DNA of 14,830 nt from an uncultured Eggerthellaceae bacterium (GCA_910585565.1 CAJUFC010000034.1:1-14830), one strand, 5' to 3'; positions 4,982 to 12,613 are shown, numbered from the stretch's first letter. Numbers and translations: made by a program. Notes: generated by a model not told the origin, from the letters alone.

Positions 4982-6157
4982 TCACCCCTTGCGGTTGCGC
5001 GTGCGCAGCCCCAGAAGGTCGGTCCTGTTCTCCGGGCGCGCTATCTCGACGAGACGCGGCTCGAAGTCGAACAGTTCTGCGAGCGAGACATGGCGGTCCA
5101 CCTCGATGCAGGAGCGCAGGCACACGTCCTTGCACAGCATGCACTGGGTACAGTCAGCCGCCTGGAACTCGAGATACATCCGTTCCTCGTCGGCAGGCTC
5201 GTCGTACTTGGCGTATTTGAGCGCTTCGGTCGGACAGAAGAGGACGCACATGCCGCAACCCGAGCACTTCTCGGCCTCAATCCGCACGTTGCCGAAGTGG
5301 CGCGTGTCGAGAACGTCCTCGCGCCCCTCGGCCCCCAACTGTGCCAGCGCGTCCAGGAGCGCATAGTTTCCCGCAGGCTCGAACGGGGGAATCTTTCCGC
5401 TCTTGCCGGCACGCAGGCGGTCCCGCAGCTTGAGCGGTTCCTTCGTGCCCGAGCCCAGCTTGTCGTCAATCGTCTTCTTGGCGACGTTGCCCGCGACCGT
5501 CTTCATGTAGCTGCCCGTCTGGCGCATGAGGCCCCGGCGGTCGCGTCCGCGCGGGTCGGCAGCAGAGTGGTCGATGACCTCGGGAGGAAACGCAGACGTG
5601 CGCGTGACGATGGCGTCAGCGCCTGCGGCCTCGATGAGCTTGGCGGCCTCGTCGACCACCACGTCGATGAGCGGCGAGGCCGCGCCATACTTGCAGGTGG
5701 CACACTCCCCGTCCACCAGCACGATGTCGCCCAGCCCGCCAGCCGCATACGCAACCAGCTGCTCCTCGTCGATATGCCCCAGGCACGGCACGGTCGCATG
5801 CTTGGCCGGATCTCCCTCACGCCGCGCCGCCTTGCGGGCGCAGGCAATAACTGCCATGCCGCTCGCGCGGTCGGCGGTCTTGTCCACCGCCGCGTCGACC
5901 GAGGATGCGCGCGGCTCCAGCGCGAACAGCGCATGGTCGGGGCAGACCGCCACGCAGCAGCCGCAGTTCACGCACGCCGCCGCGTCGACCGCGATCTCGT
6001 TATGGTCGCACGTGATGGCGTCAGCGATGCACGCATCCACGCACTTCCGGCACCGGGAGTTGCGGTTGCGCACCGCAACGCACTTCAGCTCGTCGACGTC
6101 GATCGCCTTGACCTTGAGCAGGTCGACGACCTCCATCATGTCGTTGATCGATGGCAT
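4982..6157 (-). CDS. Multi-cluster 4Fe-4S protein with MvhD-like Cys region
   Basis: 391-residue iron-sulfur electron-transfer protein with no signal peptide, so cytosolic. Two ferredoxin-like pairs are visible: N-terminal C36-x2-C39-x3-C43 with C62-x2-C65-x2-C68-x3-C72-P, and C-terminal C298-x2-C301-x2-C304-x3-C308-P with C336-x2-C339-x2-C342-x3-C346. Between them, residues 100-160 (Cys106, CLGHID at 125-130, Cys152-x2-Cys155) resemble the delta subunit of methyl-viologen-reducing hydrogenase (MvhD/FlpD); that resemblance is inference. It starts 1 bp after the mobB-mobA stop (TGACATG), so it is translationally linked to molybdenum cofactor synthesis and may serve maturation of, or electron flow to, a molybdoenzyme. 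Exact role unknown. Confidence 0.85.
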   Translation of the reverse strand: MPSINDMMEVVDLLKVKAIDVDELKCVAVRNRNSRCRKCVDACIADAITCDHNEIAVDAAACVNCGCCVAVCPDHALFALEPRASSVDAAVDKTADRASGMAVIACARKAARREGDPAKHATVPCLGHIDEEQLVAYAAGGLGDIVLVDGECATCKYGAASPLIDVVVDEAAKLIEAAGADAIVTRTSAFPPEVIDHSAADPRGRDRRGLMRQTGSYMKTVAGNVAKKTIDDKLGSGTKEPLKLRDRLRAGKSGKIPPFEPAGNYALLDALAQLGAEGREDVLDTRHFGNVRIEAEKCSGCGMCVLFCPTEALKYAKYDEPADEERMYLEFQAADCTQCMLCKDVCLRSCIEVDRHVSLAELFDFEPRLVEIARPENRTDLLGLRTRNRKG

Positions 6158-6158
6158 G

Positions 6159-7388
6159 TCAGCTCAGCAGCATGTTCTCTTCGATGCGGGCCAGCTCCTC
6201 GGGCGTGTTGGTGTTGACGAAGCAGCCACCGCGCGGCTCGACCTCCAGCACGCGCCACTGCGGGAACTCTAGCACGCGCACCGCCTCGTCTTCGAAGAGC
6301 TGCTGGGCGCGACGAGAGCCAGCCTCGACCGCGCGCTCGATCGCCGGCAGGCAGACCGACTTGCGATAGGCGGCATGAAACGGCTCGAAGCCGTGCTTGT
6401 TGACCGGCACCACCACGTCAGCGCCCGTGCGCGCCATCTCGTTCGTCTCGGCGACGACCAGCTCGGCGCTCGCGAACACCATGTCGCAGGCGACGATGGC
6501 CACGATGTCGTTCGTCGCGGCAGACAGGGCCGTCCCCAGCCCCGGTAGCGCGCCGCGGAAGTCCCAGCGGTCGGGCACCAGCCTGAGGTTCAGCTCGGGA
6601 TACTTCTGCAGCAGGAACGCGAGCTTGTCGCCCTCGTTGGTCGTGATGACGAGCTCGTCCGCCACGTCGCGCAGGCGCTCGACCATGCGACAGATGAGCG
6701 GACGCCCGCAAAACGGCACGAGCGCCTTCGACTGCCCCATGCGCCTGCTCTCGCCGCCCGCCTGGATGACGACGCTTACGCGCGGCCGCGTATAGCGCTC
6801 GACCAGAAAGTCGCAGATGGCAGACACGTCATCAAGGTCGAATACGGGCAGCCCCAGCGAGGCGGCAGCCTCTGCCGCCATGTCGATGTCGGTCACCACG
6901 GCAACGGTCTCGGCACCCGGCATCTTCTGGTCGAGGTCGTCCACATAGGGGCTCGACGTGGTCAGGTGCCTATCACCGGTGCGCACGCGCTCGGCAAACG
7001 CCTTGGCGACGGCAGCGTCTCGGTCGTTGCGGCCGCGCATCACCTCGATGGTCGGCAGGCCGCTCTTGCGGTAGCCCTCCACGATGATGATGTCGTGGCC
7101 CGGCATCGAGCGCACGATGTCCGAGCACTCTTCCTCGTGCTCGAGCGTCTTCACCCGCGCCATCTTGACCGGCGAGGCAATCACCGTTTCGGACGCGCCC
7201 GCCTCGCGATGGCGGAACGAGTCCTTGCCTGGATAGTCGATCTCGAAGTCGCCGTGCGTATGATGCTTGACCGACCCCACATCCAGCCCGCGCGCAGCCA
7301 GCTCGGCAATCACCTTCACCACCAGCGTCGTTTTGCCGGAATTGTGGCGCCCCACCACAGCAATCGCCGGACTTGGTATCTGAACCAT
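6159..7388 (-). CDS. mobBA: MobB-MobA fusion, molybdenum cofactor guanylyltransferase
   Basis: 409-residue fusion. Residues 1-195 are MobB: P-loop GRHNSGKTTL (13-22) and the family's VKHHTHGDFEIDYPGKDS-RHREAGA stretch (40-65). Residues 204-409 are MobA: nucleotidyltransferase signature IQAGGESRRMGQSKALVPFCGRP (208-230), GALPGLGTAL (279-288) and metal-binding CDM (Asp302). MobA joins GMP from GTP to molybdopterin to form the MGD cofactor used by DMSO-reductase-family enzymes; MobB is a GTP-binding helper. Two separate genes in E. coli, fused here with MobB first. The ATG directly follows the recR stop (TAGATG) with AAGGG upstream, and the next gene begins 1 bp after its stop. Use of molybdoenzymes fits anaerobic respiration in Coriobacteriia. 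Confidence 0.93.
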   Translation of the reverse strand: MVQIPSPAIAVVGRHNSGKTTLVVKVIAELAARGLDVGSVKHHTHGDFEIDYPGKDSFRHREAGASETVIASPVKMARVKTLEHEEECSDIVRSMPGHDIIIVEGYRKSGLPTIEVMRGRNDRDAAVAKAFAERVRTGDRHLTTSSPYVDDLDQKMPGAETVAVVTDIDMAAEAAASLGLPVFDLDDVSAICDFLVERYTRPRVSVVIQAGGESRRMGQSKALVPFCGRPLICRMVERLRDVADELVITTNEGDKLAFLLQKYPELNLRLVPDRWDFRGALPGLGTALSAATNDIVAIVACDMVFASAELVVAETNEMARTGADVVVPVNKHGFEPFHAAYRKSVCLPAIERAVEAGSRRAQQLFEDEAVRVLEFPQWRVLEVEPRGGCFVNTNTPEELARIEENMLLS

Positions 7389-7985
7389 CTATATGTCCCT
7401 TCTCGTTTCGATTGCCCGCCCCAGCGTCAGCTCGTCGGCGAACTCGAGGTCACCGCCAACCGGCAGCCCGCTCGCCGGGCGCGTGACGCGAATGCCCAGG
7501 GGCGCTATCAGCCGCGCGAGATACGTCGCCGTCGTTTCGCCCTCGATGTTGGGGTTGGTGGCAACCACCACCTCGGCCACCTCGCTGGACGCAAGGCGCG
7601 CCATGAGCTCGGACACGTGCAGGTCCTCAGGGCCAATGCCGTCGATGGGCGACAGGGCACCGCCGAGCACGTGGTACACGCCGTCGAAGACGCCCGTGCG
7701 CTCGATGGGCGGGATGTCGCGCGGCTCGCTCACAACGCAGATGATCGAATGGTCGCGCCGCAGGCTGCTGCAGATCTCGCAGGTGTCCGACTCGGCATAG
7801 TTGAAGCACTGCGTGCAAAAATGCACCGTGCGCTTGACCTCCTCGATGGCTGATGCCAGCCGCAAGGCCGAGTCAGCCTCGGTGTTCAGGAGGTAGTAGA
7901 CGATGCGCTGAGCCGACTTCGGCCCGATGCCAGGCAAACGCTCCAGCTCGTCTGTCAGTTTTTGTATGGAAGGGGCAGCGTGCAC
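7389..7985 (-). CDS. recR: Recombination mediator RecR
   Basis: 198-residue RecR, the usual length. RecR forms a ring clamp and, with RecO/RecF, loads RecA at gaps during recombinational repair. Landmarks: helix-hairpin-helix ERLPGIGPKSAQR (15-27), zinc finger C57-x2-C60-x8-C69-x2-C72, and a Toprim domain beginning CVVSEPRDIPPIE with HVLGGALSPIDGIGPEDL. The start is GTG at 7985, 1 bp after the ybaB stop; it lacks a strong ribosome site, which suggests translational coupling to ybaB. The ybaB-recR pairing is widely conserved. Confidence 0.96.
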   Translation of the reverse strand: MHAAPSIQKLTDELERLPGIGPKSAQRIVYYLLNTEADSALRLASAIEEVKRTVHFCTQCFNYAESDTCEICSSLRRDHSIICVVSEPRDIPPIERTGVFDGVYHVLGGALSPIDGIGPEDLHVSELMARLASSEVAEVVVATNPNIEGETTATYLARLIAPLGIRVTRPASGLPVGGDLEFADELTLGRAIETRRDI

Positions 7986-7986
7986 G

Positions 7987-8301
7987 TTAGAACGGGAGGT
8001 TCATGTTGCCGAGCCCGCCCATCACCGAGTTCATGCGGGCGGCAGACTCCTCCGCTGCCATGCGCATGGCCTCGTTCACGGCGGCCACGATCATGTCCTC
8101 CAGCATCTCAACGTCCTCGGGGTCAACCGCGTCAGGGTCAATCTTGATCGACTTCACGGTGCTATCGCCCATGACAATCGCCTCAACCACGCCGCCGCCC
8201 GCAGCTGCGGTGAACTCCATCGCGGCCACTTCCTCCTGGGCCGCAGCGGCATCGCGCTGCATCTTCTGGGCCTGCTTCATCATCTTTTTCATGTCAACCA
8301 T
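7987..8301 (-). CDS. ybaB: YbaB/EbfC nucleoid-associated protein
   Basis: 104-residue small dimeric DNA-binding protein of the YbaB/EbfC family. The N-terminal helix MVDMKKMMKQAQKMQRDAAA, the VEAIVMGDSTVKSIKIDPDAVDPEDVEMLEDMIVAAVNEA core and the Met/Gly-rich tail MNSVMGGLGNMNLPF are characteristic. Its GGAG site lies 9 bp downstream of the dnaX stop and its stop is 1 bp before recR, keeping the conserved dnaX-ybaB-recR order. Confidence 0.95.
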   Translation of the reverse strand: MVDMKKMMKQAQKMQRDAAAAQEEVAAMEFTAAAGGGVVEAIVMGDSTVKSIKIDPDAVDPEDVEMLEDMIVAAVNEAMRMAAEESAARMNSVMGGLGNMNLPF

Positions 8302-8310
8302 GGCGTGCTC

Positions 8311-10566
8311 CTACTCTTTGATCTCTTCTATCACGATGCTCTCGCCAAAGGCGGCGGTGAGAAAGTCTGAGAAATCTGGGTCGTCCAGCGGCTCTGCCCC
8401 GGCCGAGGTGGCTGCTTGGGCCAGCGGCTCTGCTGCCGGCTGCGCCGCCATAGGCTGTGCCGCTGCGGGCTGCGCCATGGGCATTGGCTCCGCTGCCGGC
8501 TGCGCCATGTCCATCGGCTGTGCCTCGTCAATGGGCTGCATCTCTGAGGCAGGCTGCGGCTCGGCAACGGGGTCTGCCATCATGGTGGCTTGCGTCACCA
8601 CATCGGGCTCGGGCAGCGGCTCTGCCGGCGGAGTAAACTCCGACAAAGGAGCTGATGCCGAAGCTGCCGGCTGAGGCTCTGTTGGCAGCACCGCGGCCTG
8701 AGCTGCGGGCTGCTGCGCCTGCGCAACCTGAGCGGTCGGCAGGGGCTCGACGGCTTGCGCCTGCGAGACGGCCTGCGCAGATTGAGCGGCTTGCGCGAAC
8801 GGGGTGGACTGCGTTGGCTGCGCCGAAACTGCCGACATAGGCTGCGCCGGCGCATCGCCCCGCACGATCTGGTACGGCATGCCTTCGGCACCCGCTCGCG
8901 CAAGCGCCTGCTCAAGTGCGTTGCGCGCGTCCTCTTTCTGGGACGCCTTGAACGAGAAGTCGCTCTCGGGATTAAAGGCAATCGTCAGCTTGCCATCCGC
9001 AATCGAGGGCGTGGTGTTCATGAACACGACCCCGTAAGCAGGGCCGATCTTCTTCAGATGCGCCAAGACGCTTTCCCAAAGGCGCCCTGCATCCGCGCCA
9101 GACATGCCAGACATGCTGGCCACACCGGCTGTAGCGCCCGCACCGGCTGTGGCACCCGCGCTGGCCTCGCTGGCCGCCGCGGGCCGAGGCGCACATGCCG
9201 ACGCTTCCGCTGCGTGCGCCGACGCGCTCGCTGCCGCAGCAGCCTCGACCCGCACGTTCTCTGGCGCCGAGAACGCCTGCGTCACCGGCTCGGCAGCCAC
9301 CGCAACAGGCGCCACAGCCGCCAACCCCGCTACCGCTGCTGCTTGCGCCGCCGGAGCCGCGCCTCCCGCCTCAGCATGCGCGCTCGGCATGGCACCAGTC
9401 GAAAGCGCCGCAGCGCCCCCGCTCGCTAGCGCCCGCTCAAGCGACTCGATGCGCTCGGCCAAAGACGCCACGGTAAGGTCAGACTCGGGGCGCACGAGGC
9501 GCGTCAGGGCAATCTCAAACGACAGGCGCTGGTTCGTCGACGTCTTGAGCTCGGTCGCCAAGTCTCCCAAAACGCCCAGCACGCGCGCCAGGCGGTCAGA
9601 GCCATACCAGCCCAGCTCGGCCTCCAGCTCGCGCCGCGCGGCCTCAGTCAGCTCGAGCGCCACATCGGCGCCAGCAAGCGACATCACGTACATGTCGCGC
9701 ATATGCGTCGTCAGGTCCTGCACGAACTGCACCAAATCGGCGCCCGTTTCCATATACTCGCTCGTCCAGCGGAAGCACGCAGCCGCATCGCGTATGCCAA
9801 TTGAGCGCACGATGTCCGCCAGGTCGCTGGAATCAATCGACCCCAACAGGCGCTCGGCCACCGCGGCGGTGACCTCGCCCTCGCCGAAGGCAATCAGCTG
9901 GTCGAGCGACGTCAGCGCGTCGCGCATGCCGCCGTTGGCGCGATGCGCGATCAGGTCGAGGGCGTCCCCCTCATAGGGCACCCCCTCAAGCTCGCAAATG
10001 GCGCCTAGGCGCGATATCAGCTCCTCGGAAGAGATGCGGCGGAAGTCGAACCGCTGGCAGCGCGACTGGATGGTCTCGGGCACCTTCTGCGGGTCGGTGG
10101 TGCACAACACGAACACGACATGCGACGGCGGCTCCTCCAACGTCTTCAGCAGCGCGTTGAACGCCGCCGTCGACAGCATGTGCACCTCGTCGATGATGTA
10201 GACCTTATAGCGCCCGCGCGTCGGCGCATAGTTCACCTTGCCGATGATTTCCTCGCGCACGTTCTCGACGCCCGTGCGGCTTGCGGCGTCCAGCTCGTAC
10301 ACGTCAGGATGCTCGCCGGCAGCCACCAGATTGCAGTCCTCGCACGTGCCGTCCGGGTCAGACGTCGGGCCAGTCTCGCACAAGAGCGCCTTGGCCAAGA
10401 GACGCGCCGTCGTCGTCTTGCCCGTGCCACGCGGCCCGGTGAACATATAGGCGTGGCTGATCTTGTCAGACGCAATCGCGTTCTTCAGCGTGCGCTCGAT
10501 ATGCTCCTGACCCACGACGTCCTCGAACACCTGCGGCCGATACTTGTTATACAGCGCCTCCGCCAT
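8311..10566 (-). CDS. dnaX: DNA polymerase III subunit gamma/tau
   Basis: 751-residue clamp-loader ATPase subunit of the replicative polymerase. Walker A GPRGTGKT (44-51), Walker B YIIDEVH (123-129), sensor/arginine-finger SRC (168-170) and the lid/collar domains to about 365 are standard. The zinc module reads C63-x8-D72-x2-C75-x2-C78: the usual second cysteine is Asp. Residues 380-487 are an Ala-rich linker, 490-573 a folded C-terminal domain, 574-726 a second Ala/Pro/Gln/Met-rich tail, and the protein ends with an acidic segment (727-751, DDPDFSDFLTAAF...). Longer than typical (550-650 aa) because of the linker and tail. The ATG has GGAAGGTGAGGG just upstream. No A6G-type slippery run is present, so a gamma form by frameshifting is not predicted. 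It heads a five-gene minus-strand run. Confidence 0.96.
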   Translation of the reverse strand: MAEALYNKYRPQVFEDVVGQEHIERTLKNAIASDKISHAYMFTGPRGTGKTTTARLLAKALLCETGPTSDPDGTCEDCNLVAAGEHPDVYELDAASRTGVENVREEIIGKVNYAPTRGRYKVYIIDEVHMLSTAAFNALLKTLEEPPSHVVFVLCTTDPQKVPETIQSRCQRFDFRRISSEELISRLGAICELEGVPYEGDALDLIAHRANGGMRDALTSLDQLIAFGEGEVTAAVAERLLGSIDSSDLADIVRSIGIRDAAACFRWTSEYMETGADLVQFVQDLTTHMRDMYVMSLAGADVALELTEAARRELEAELGWYGSDRLARVLGVLGDLATELKTSTNQRLSFEIALTRLVRPESDLTVASLAERIESLERALASGGAAALSTGAMPSAHAEAGGAAPAAQAAAVAGLAAVAPVAVAAEPVTQAFSAPENVRVEAAAAASASAHAAEASACAPRPAAASEASAGATAGAGATAGVASMSGMSGADAGRLWESVLAHLKKIGPAYGVVFMNTTPSIADGKLTIAFNPESDFSFKASQKEDARNALEQALARAGAEGMPYQIVRGDAPAQPMSAVSAQPTQSTPFAQAAQSAQAVSQAQAVEPLPTAQVAQAQQPAAQAAVLPTEPQPAASASAPLSEFTPPAEPLPEPDVVTQATMMADPVAEPQPASEMQPIDEAQPMDMAQPAAEPMPMAQPAAAQPMAAQPAAEPLAQAATSAGAEPLDDPDFSDFLTAAFGESIVIEEIKE
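8432..8506. repeat. Short repeat in the dnaX tail coding region
   Basis: A 15-base unit (GCTGCCGGCTGCGCC on the plus strand) occurs at 8432-8446 and again at 8492-8506, exactly 60 bp apart, encoding AQPAAEP-type units of the low-complexity tail. The 60-bp (20-codon) spacing keeps frame, so copy change would lengthen or shorten the tail without breaking the gene. Confidence 0.55.
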
Positions 10567-10816
10567 CCCTCACCTTCCGAACGCATGCCCCAATGGCCGA
10601 AAAACAATCTGCGTTCAGTATATTGCATGGGTGTAATGAGGGCGTTCCAAATTGCACACTCATCGCTCGTCGTCTAGCCCTCACAATGAGTCGACCGGCT
10701 CAAACCGCGACGCATCATCACCCCCTGCAGATGAGCATTGATGCTGGCTTGCCGGCTCGATCGTCATCGCCTGGGCAGTCCATCGAGTGCCGTCCCACCA
10801 CCGAAGCGCACCCGTC
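10567..10816. promoter_or_regulatory. dnaX / mazEF divergent intergenic region
   Basis: About 250 bp with no credible gene. For dnaX (minus strand) a TATACT -10 lies at 10622-10617 without a clear -35, some 50 bp before the ATG. A 7-bp inverted repeat (TGAGGGC at 10637-10643 with GCCCTCA at 10677-10683) lies just upstream. The rest holds nothing I recognise; in particular no tRNA. Confidence 0.4.
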
Positions 10817-10845
10817 TTGCCCTTGCCTTCATATATGTATATACT
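10817..10845 (+). promoter_or_regulatory. mazEF promoter
   Basis: -35 TTGCCC (10817-10822), 17-bp spacer, -10 TATACT (10840-10845). The -10 overlaps the left arm of the AT-rich palindrome that follows, so a repressor bound there would block polymerase. Confidence 0.6.
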
Positions 10846-10860
10846 ATCGAATATACATAT
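10833..10860. promoter_or_regulatory. Palindromic operator of the MazEF module
   Basis: A perfect 10-bp inverted repeat, ATATGTATAT (10833-10842) and ATATACATAT (10851-10860), with an 8-bp spacer, over the -10 of the mazEF promoter. It is very AT-rich in a GC-rich setting. AbrB-fold antitoxins bind such palindromes and repress their own operon, with the toxin as co-repressor; binding here is inference from position and symmetry. Confidence 0.75.
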
Positions 10861-10874
10861 GGATTGGAGTCCTC

Positions 10875-11168
10875 ATGAGCTATGCGACTACGATATCCTC
10901 CTGGGGCAATTCGGAGGCCATCCGCATCCCCAAAAGCATTCTGCGCTCCGTCGGGTTGCGCGCGGGCGACAAAGTGAACGTCGGCGCCGACTCCCAGGGG
11001 CGCATCGCCATCACGCCTGCACAGAAAGAGCACCGGCGCGTTCGTCCGCAGCCGGGCATCAGCTATGCGACGCTCTTCTCCGACTATGACCCCGCACATA
11101 TCCCCACCGGACAATGGCCGGACGACCATATGCGAGGCGCCGAGTTCGGCTCCTGGGAGCGCGCATGA
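10875..11168 (+). CDS. mazE: MazE-like AbrB-fold antitoxin
   Basis: 97-residue antitoxin. Residues 1-48 are a swapped-hairpin AbrB/SpoVT domain (TTISSWGNSEAIRIPKSILRSVGLRAGDKVNV), the DNA-binding part; residues 50-97, rich in charged and aromatic residues, are the likely flexible toxin-wrapping tail. The ATG at 10875 is chosen because it begins the AbrB fold and has GGAG about 6 bp upstream, just past the operator. It overlaps the toxin start by 4 bp (ATGA), the usual coupling that keeps antitoxin in excess. It is labile and neutralises the toxin, and autoregulates with it. Confidence 0.92.
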   Translation: MSYATTISSWGNSEAIRIPKSILRSVGLRAGDKVNVGADSQGRIAITPAQKEHRRVRPQPGISYATLFSDYDPAHIPTGQWPDDHMRGAEFGSWERA

Positions 11169-11515
11169 TTCTCGAACAGGGCGACATCGTCAGCATCAAC
11201 TTCGACCCATCGAAGCGCCACGAGCCAGCAGGCCGACATTACGCGGTCGTCCTCAGCCCATGGGAGGTCAACCGGATGTCTTCCCTGACCGTGCTGGCCC
11301 CCATCACTTCGACGGACAATCATTACCCACTCCACGTTCCCATTGCTTCAGGTAATCCGGTCTACGGGTTCGTGCAATGCGAAGCCCTGCGCGCCATGGA
11401 TCTGGGAGCGCGCGAGCGCGAAGGGGGCATCGAGGTGGTAGGCGCCCTTGACGACAACACCCTTGCACAGGTCATGGCCTACGTTCTGGTGGTACTGGGA
11501 GTGGAAGAGCCCTAG
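11165..11515 (+). CDS. mazF: MazF/PemK-family mRNA endoribonuclease toxin
   Basis: 116-residue toxin that cleaves single-stranded RNA at short sequence motifs and halts growth when free of antitoxin. The N-terminal ILEQGDIVSINFDPSKRHEPAGRHYAVVLS (2-31) is the MazF beta-barrel signature. Arg24 and Thr48 (LAPITST) lie where the catalytic Arg and Thr/Ser of MazF enzymes are found; VQCEALRAMD (70-79) is the usual dimer/interface segment. The ATG overlaps the antitoxin stop by 4 bp. No sign of inactivation. The cleavage motif cannot be predicted. Confidence 0.93.
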   Translation: MILEQGDIVSINFDPSKRHEPAGRHYAVVLSPWEVNRMSSLTVLAPITSTDNHYPLHVPIASGNPVYGFVQCEALRAMDLGAREREGGIEVVGALDDNTLAQVMAYVLVVLGVEEP

Positions 11516-11551
11516 CGAACGCCTCTGGTCGCCGCAGCGTGAGGCAAATCA

Positions 11552-11586
11552 GCAGTTGGGAGCGCCATCCTGAACGCCCCAACTGC
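11552..11586. terminator. Hairpin between convergent mazF and dedA
   Basis: GCAGTTGG (11552-11559) pairs perfectly with CCAACTGC (11579-11586), with partial extra pairing inside. It lies between two convergent genes, as bidirectional terminators do, but neither strand shows a good U tract. Confidence 0.5.
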
Positions 11587-11607
11587 ACACAAATTGCGCC
11601 TGTGTAG

Positions 11608-12414
11608 TTATTTTCGGCGAGCGTGCTGGGCGTGTTTGAGGACGTCGCGCTCGATTTCTTCGGCGTCGGCCTCGTCGCGCAGCTCAAGCTCTTCTTGCAC
11701 GGCGGCATCCAGCTCGGCCTGCGCCTCGGTGACGCCGGCATCCCCTGCCGCGCCGGCGGCTTTCTTCTTGCGGGAGTTGAGGGCACCCTTGATAGCGCCG
11801 ATGATGGCCGGCGCCACCGACACAGCCACGATGCCCAACACGATGACCTCAAAGTGCTCCTGCACGAACGGCACGCCGCCAAAGAAGTAGCCCGTCAAGA
11901 CAAAGAGGCTCACCCAGGCGACGCCACCGATGCAGTTCCACAGCGTGAACCGGCCGAAGTTCATGTGCCCCGTGCCGGCAATGAACGGCGCGAACGTGCG
12001 GAAGAACGGCATGAAGCGCGTGATGACGATGGTCAGGCCGCCATAGCGCGCGAAGAAATGGTCGAGCTTGGCCATGCGCTCGGGCGTGAGCGCCTTCACC
12101 TTGCCCGAGTCGATGATGCGATGCCCCAGGAAGCGGGCGATCCAGTAGTTCGACGTGTTGCCGAGAATCGCCGCGGCGTAGAACACGATGAGCGACGCCG
12201 CCAGGTTGAGGCCACCGCCCTCGGCCGAGAACACGCCGACCGCGAACAGCAGCGAGTCGCCCGGCAGGAACGGGAAGAACACCACGCCCGTCTCGACGAA
12301 CACGATGAGGAAGAGCGGCGAGTAGACCCACACCGGCCCCAGCGCCACGATCCAGCCTGCGATGAATCCGCGCGGATCGCGCAAAAGATTGATGAAGAAA
12401 TCGATGATGCCCAC
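11608..12414 (-). CDS. DedA-family membrane protein
   Basis: 268-residue integral membrane protein of the DedA/SNARE-associated family, now linked to flipping of undecaprenyl phosphate and phospholipids across the membrane. The landmarks are FVETGVVFFPFLPGDSLLF near the N-terminus, GNTSNYWIARFLGHRI, then FFARYGGLTIVITRFMPFFRTFAPFIAGTGHM with the conserved Arg residues and G-x-G, and WVSLFVLTGYFFG. At least four hydrophobic segments occur. The last roughly 55 residues form an acidic/basic helical tail (AELDAAVQEELELRDEADAEEIERD) beyond the usual end. The GTG at 12414 has AAAGGGG about 7 bp upstream; a longer frame would start inside the SRP RNA gene and is rejected. Lipid substrate not determinable. 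Confidence 0.9.
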   Translation of the reverse strand: MGIIDFFINLLRDPRGFIAGWIVALGPVWVYSPLFLIVFVETGVVFFPFLPGDSLLFAVGVFSAEGGGLNLAASLIVFYAAAILGNTSNYWIARFLGHRIIDSGKVKALTPERMAKLDHFFARYGGLTIVITRFMPFFRTFAPFIAGTGHMNFGRFTLWNCIGGVAWVSLFVLTGYFFGGVPFVQEHFEVIVLGIVAVSVAPAIIGAIKGALNSRKKKAAGAAGDAGVTEAQAELDAAVQEELELRDEADAEEIERDVLKHAQHARRK

Positions 12415-12489
12415 GGTATCCCCTTTGCGTCGGTCAACCGCGCAGAGCTTGGACGCCGACACGGAAGAGAGGAGGCCAATTCGCATAAT

Positions 12490-12600
12490 CAAGCACGTCC
12501 GGCAGGGAGGGGCGCTCATCAGCGGTCCCTTATGGCTGCTTCCTCCCGGACCTGACCAGGTTCAGGACATGATGCCGCCCCGCCCCGTCGGACGTGCTCA
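12490..12600 (-). ncRNA. ffs: SRP RNA, small 4.5S type
   Basis: The minus strand carries the near-invariant domain IV core, CTGGTCAGGTCCGG-GGA-GGAAGCAGCC (about 12565-12533), with a GNRA-type GGGA tetraloop and the asymmetric loop that binds Ffh. The ends pair perfectly (AGCACGTCCG, 12598-12589, with CGGACGTGCT, 12501-12492), giving a rod of about 107 bases without the Alu domain, i.e. the short bacterial type. It works with Ffh and FtsY in co-translational membrane targeting. Ends are estimated to within a few bases. Confidence 0.95.
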
Positions 12601-12613
12601 ACAGTATCGAACC

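Noticed and set aside
5090..6217. 375-codon plus-strand open frame
   Set aside because: Shadow of the Fe-S gene; the minus-strand frame has intact ferredoxin motifs and this one has none.
8311..9300. CRISPR or tandem repeat array suggested by the repetitive dnaX tail
   Set aside because: Repeats are short, irregular and in frame with a coding sequence; there are no unique spacers.
8311..10566. Programmed frameshift in dnaX giving a gamma form
   Set aside because: No A6G-type slippery run with downstream stem was found in the gene.
10600..10800. tRNA upstream of dnaX, as in some Gram-positive genomes
   Set aside because: A GGCTCAAACC-like segment is present but no acceptor or anticodon stem can be built around it.
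10593..10874. Long N-terminal extension of the MazE frame
   Set aside because: It passes through the promoter and operator and has no homology; the AbrB fold begins at ATG 10875.
12415..12519. N-terminal extension of the DedA protein
   Set aside because: It would begin within the SRP RNA gene; GTG 12414 has a good ribosome site and fits the family start.
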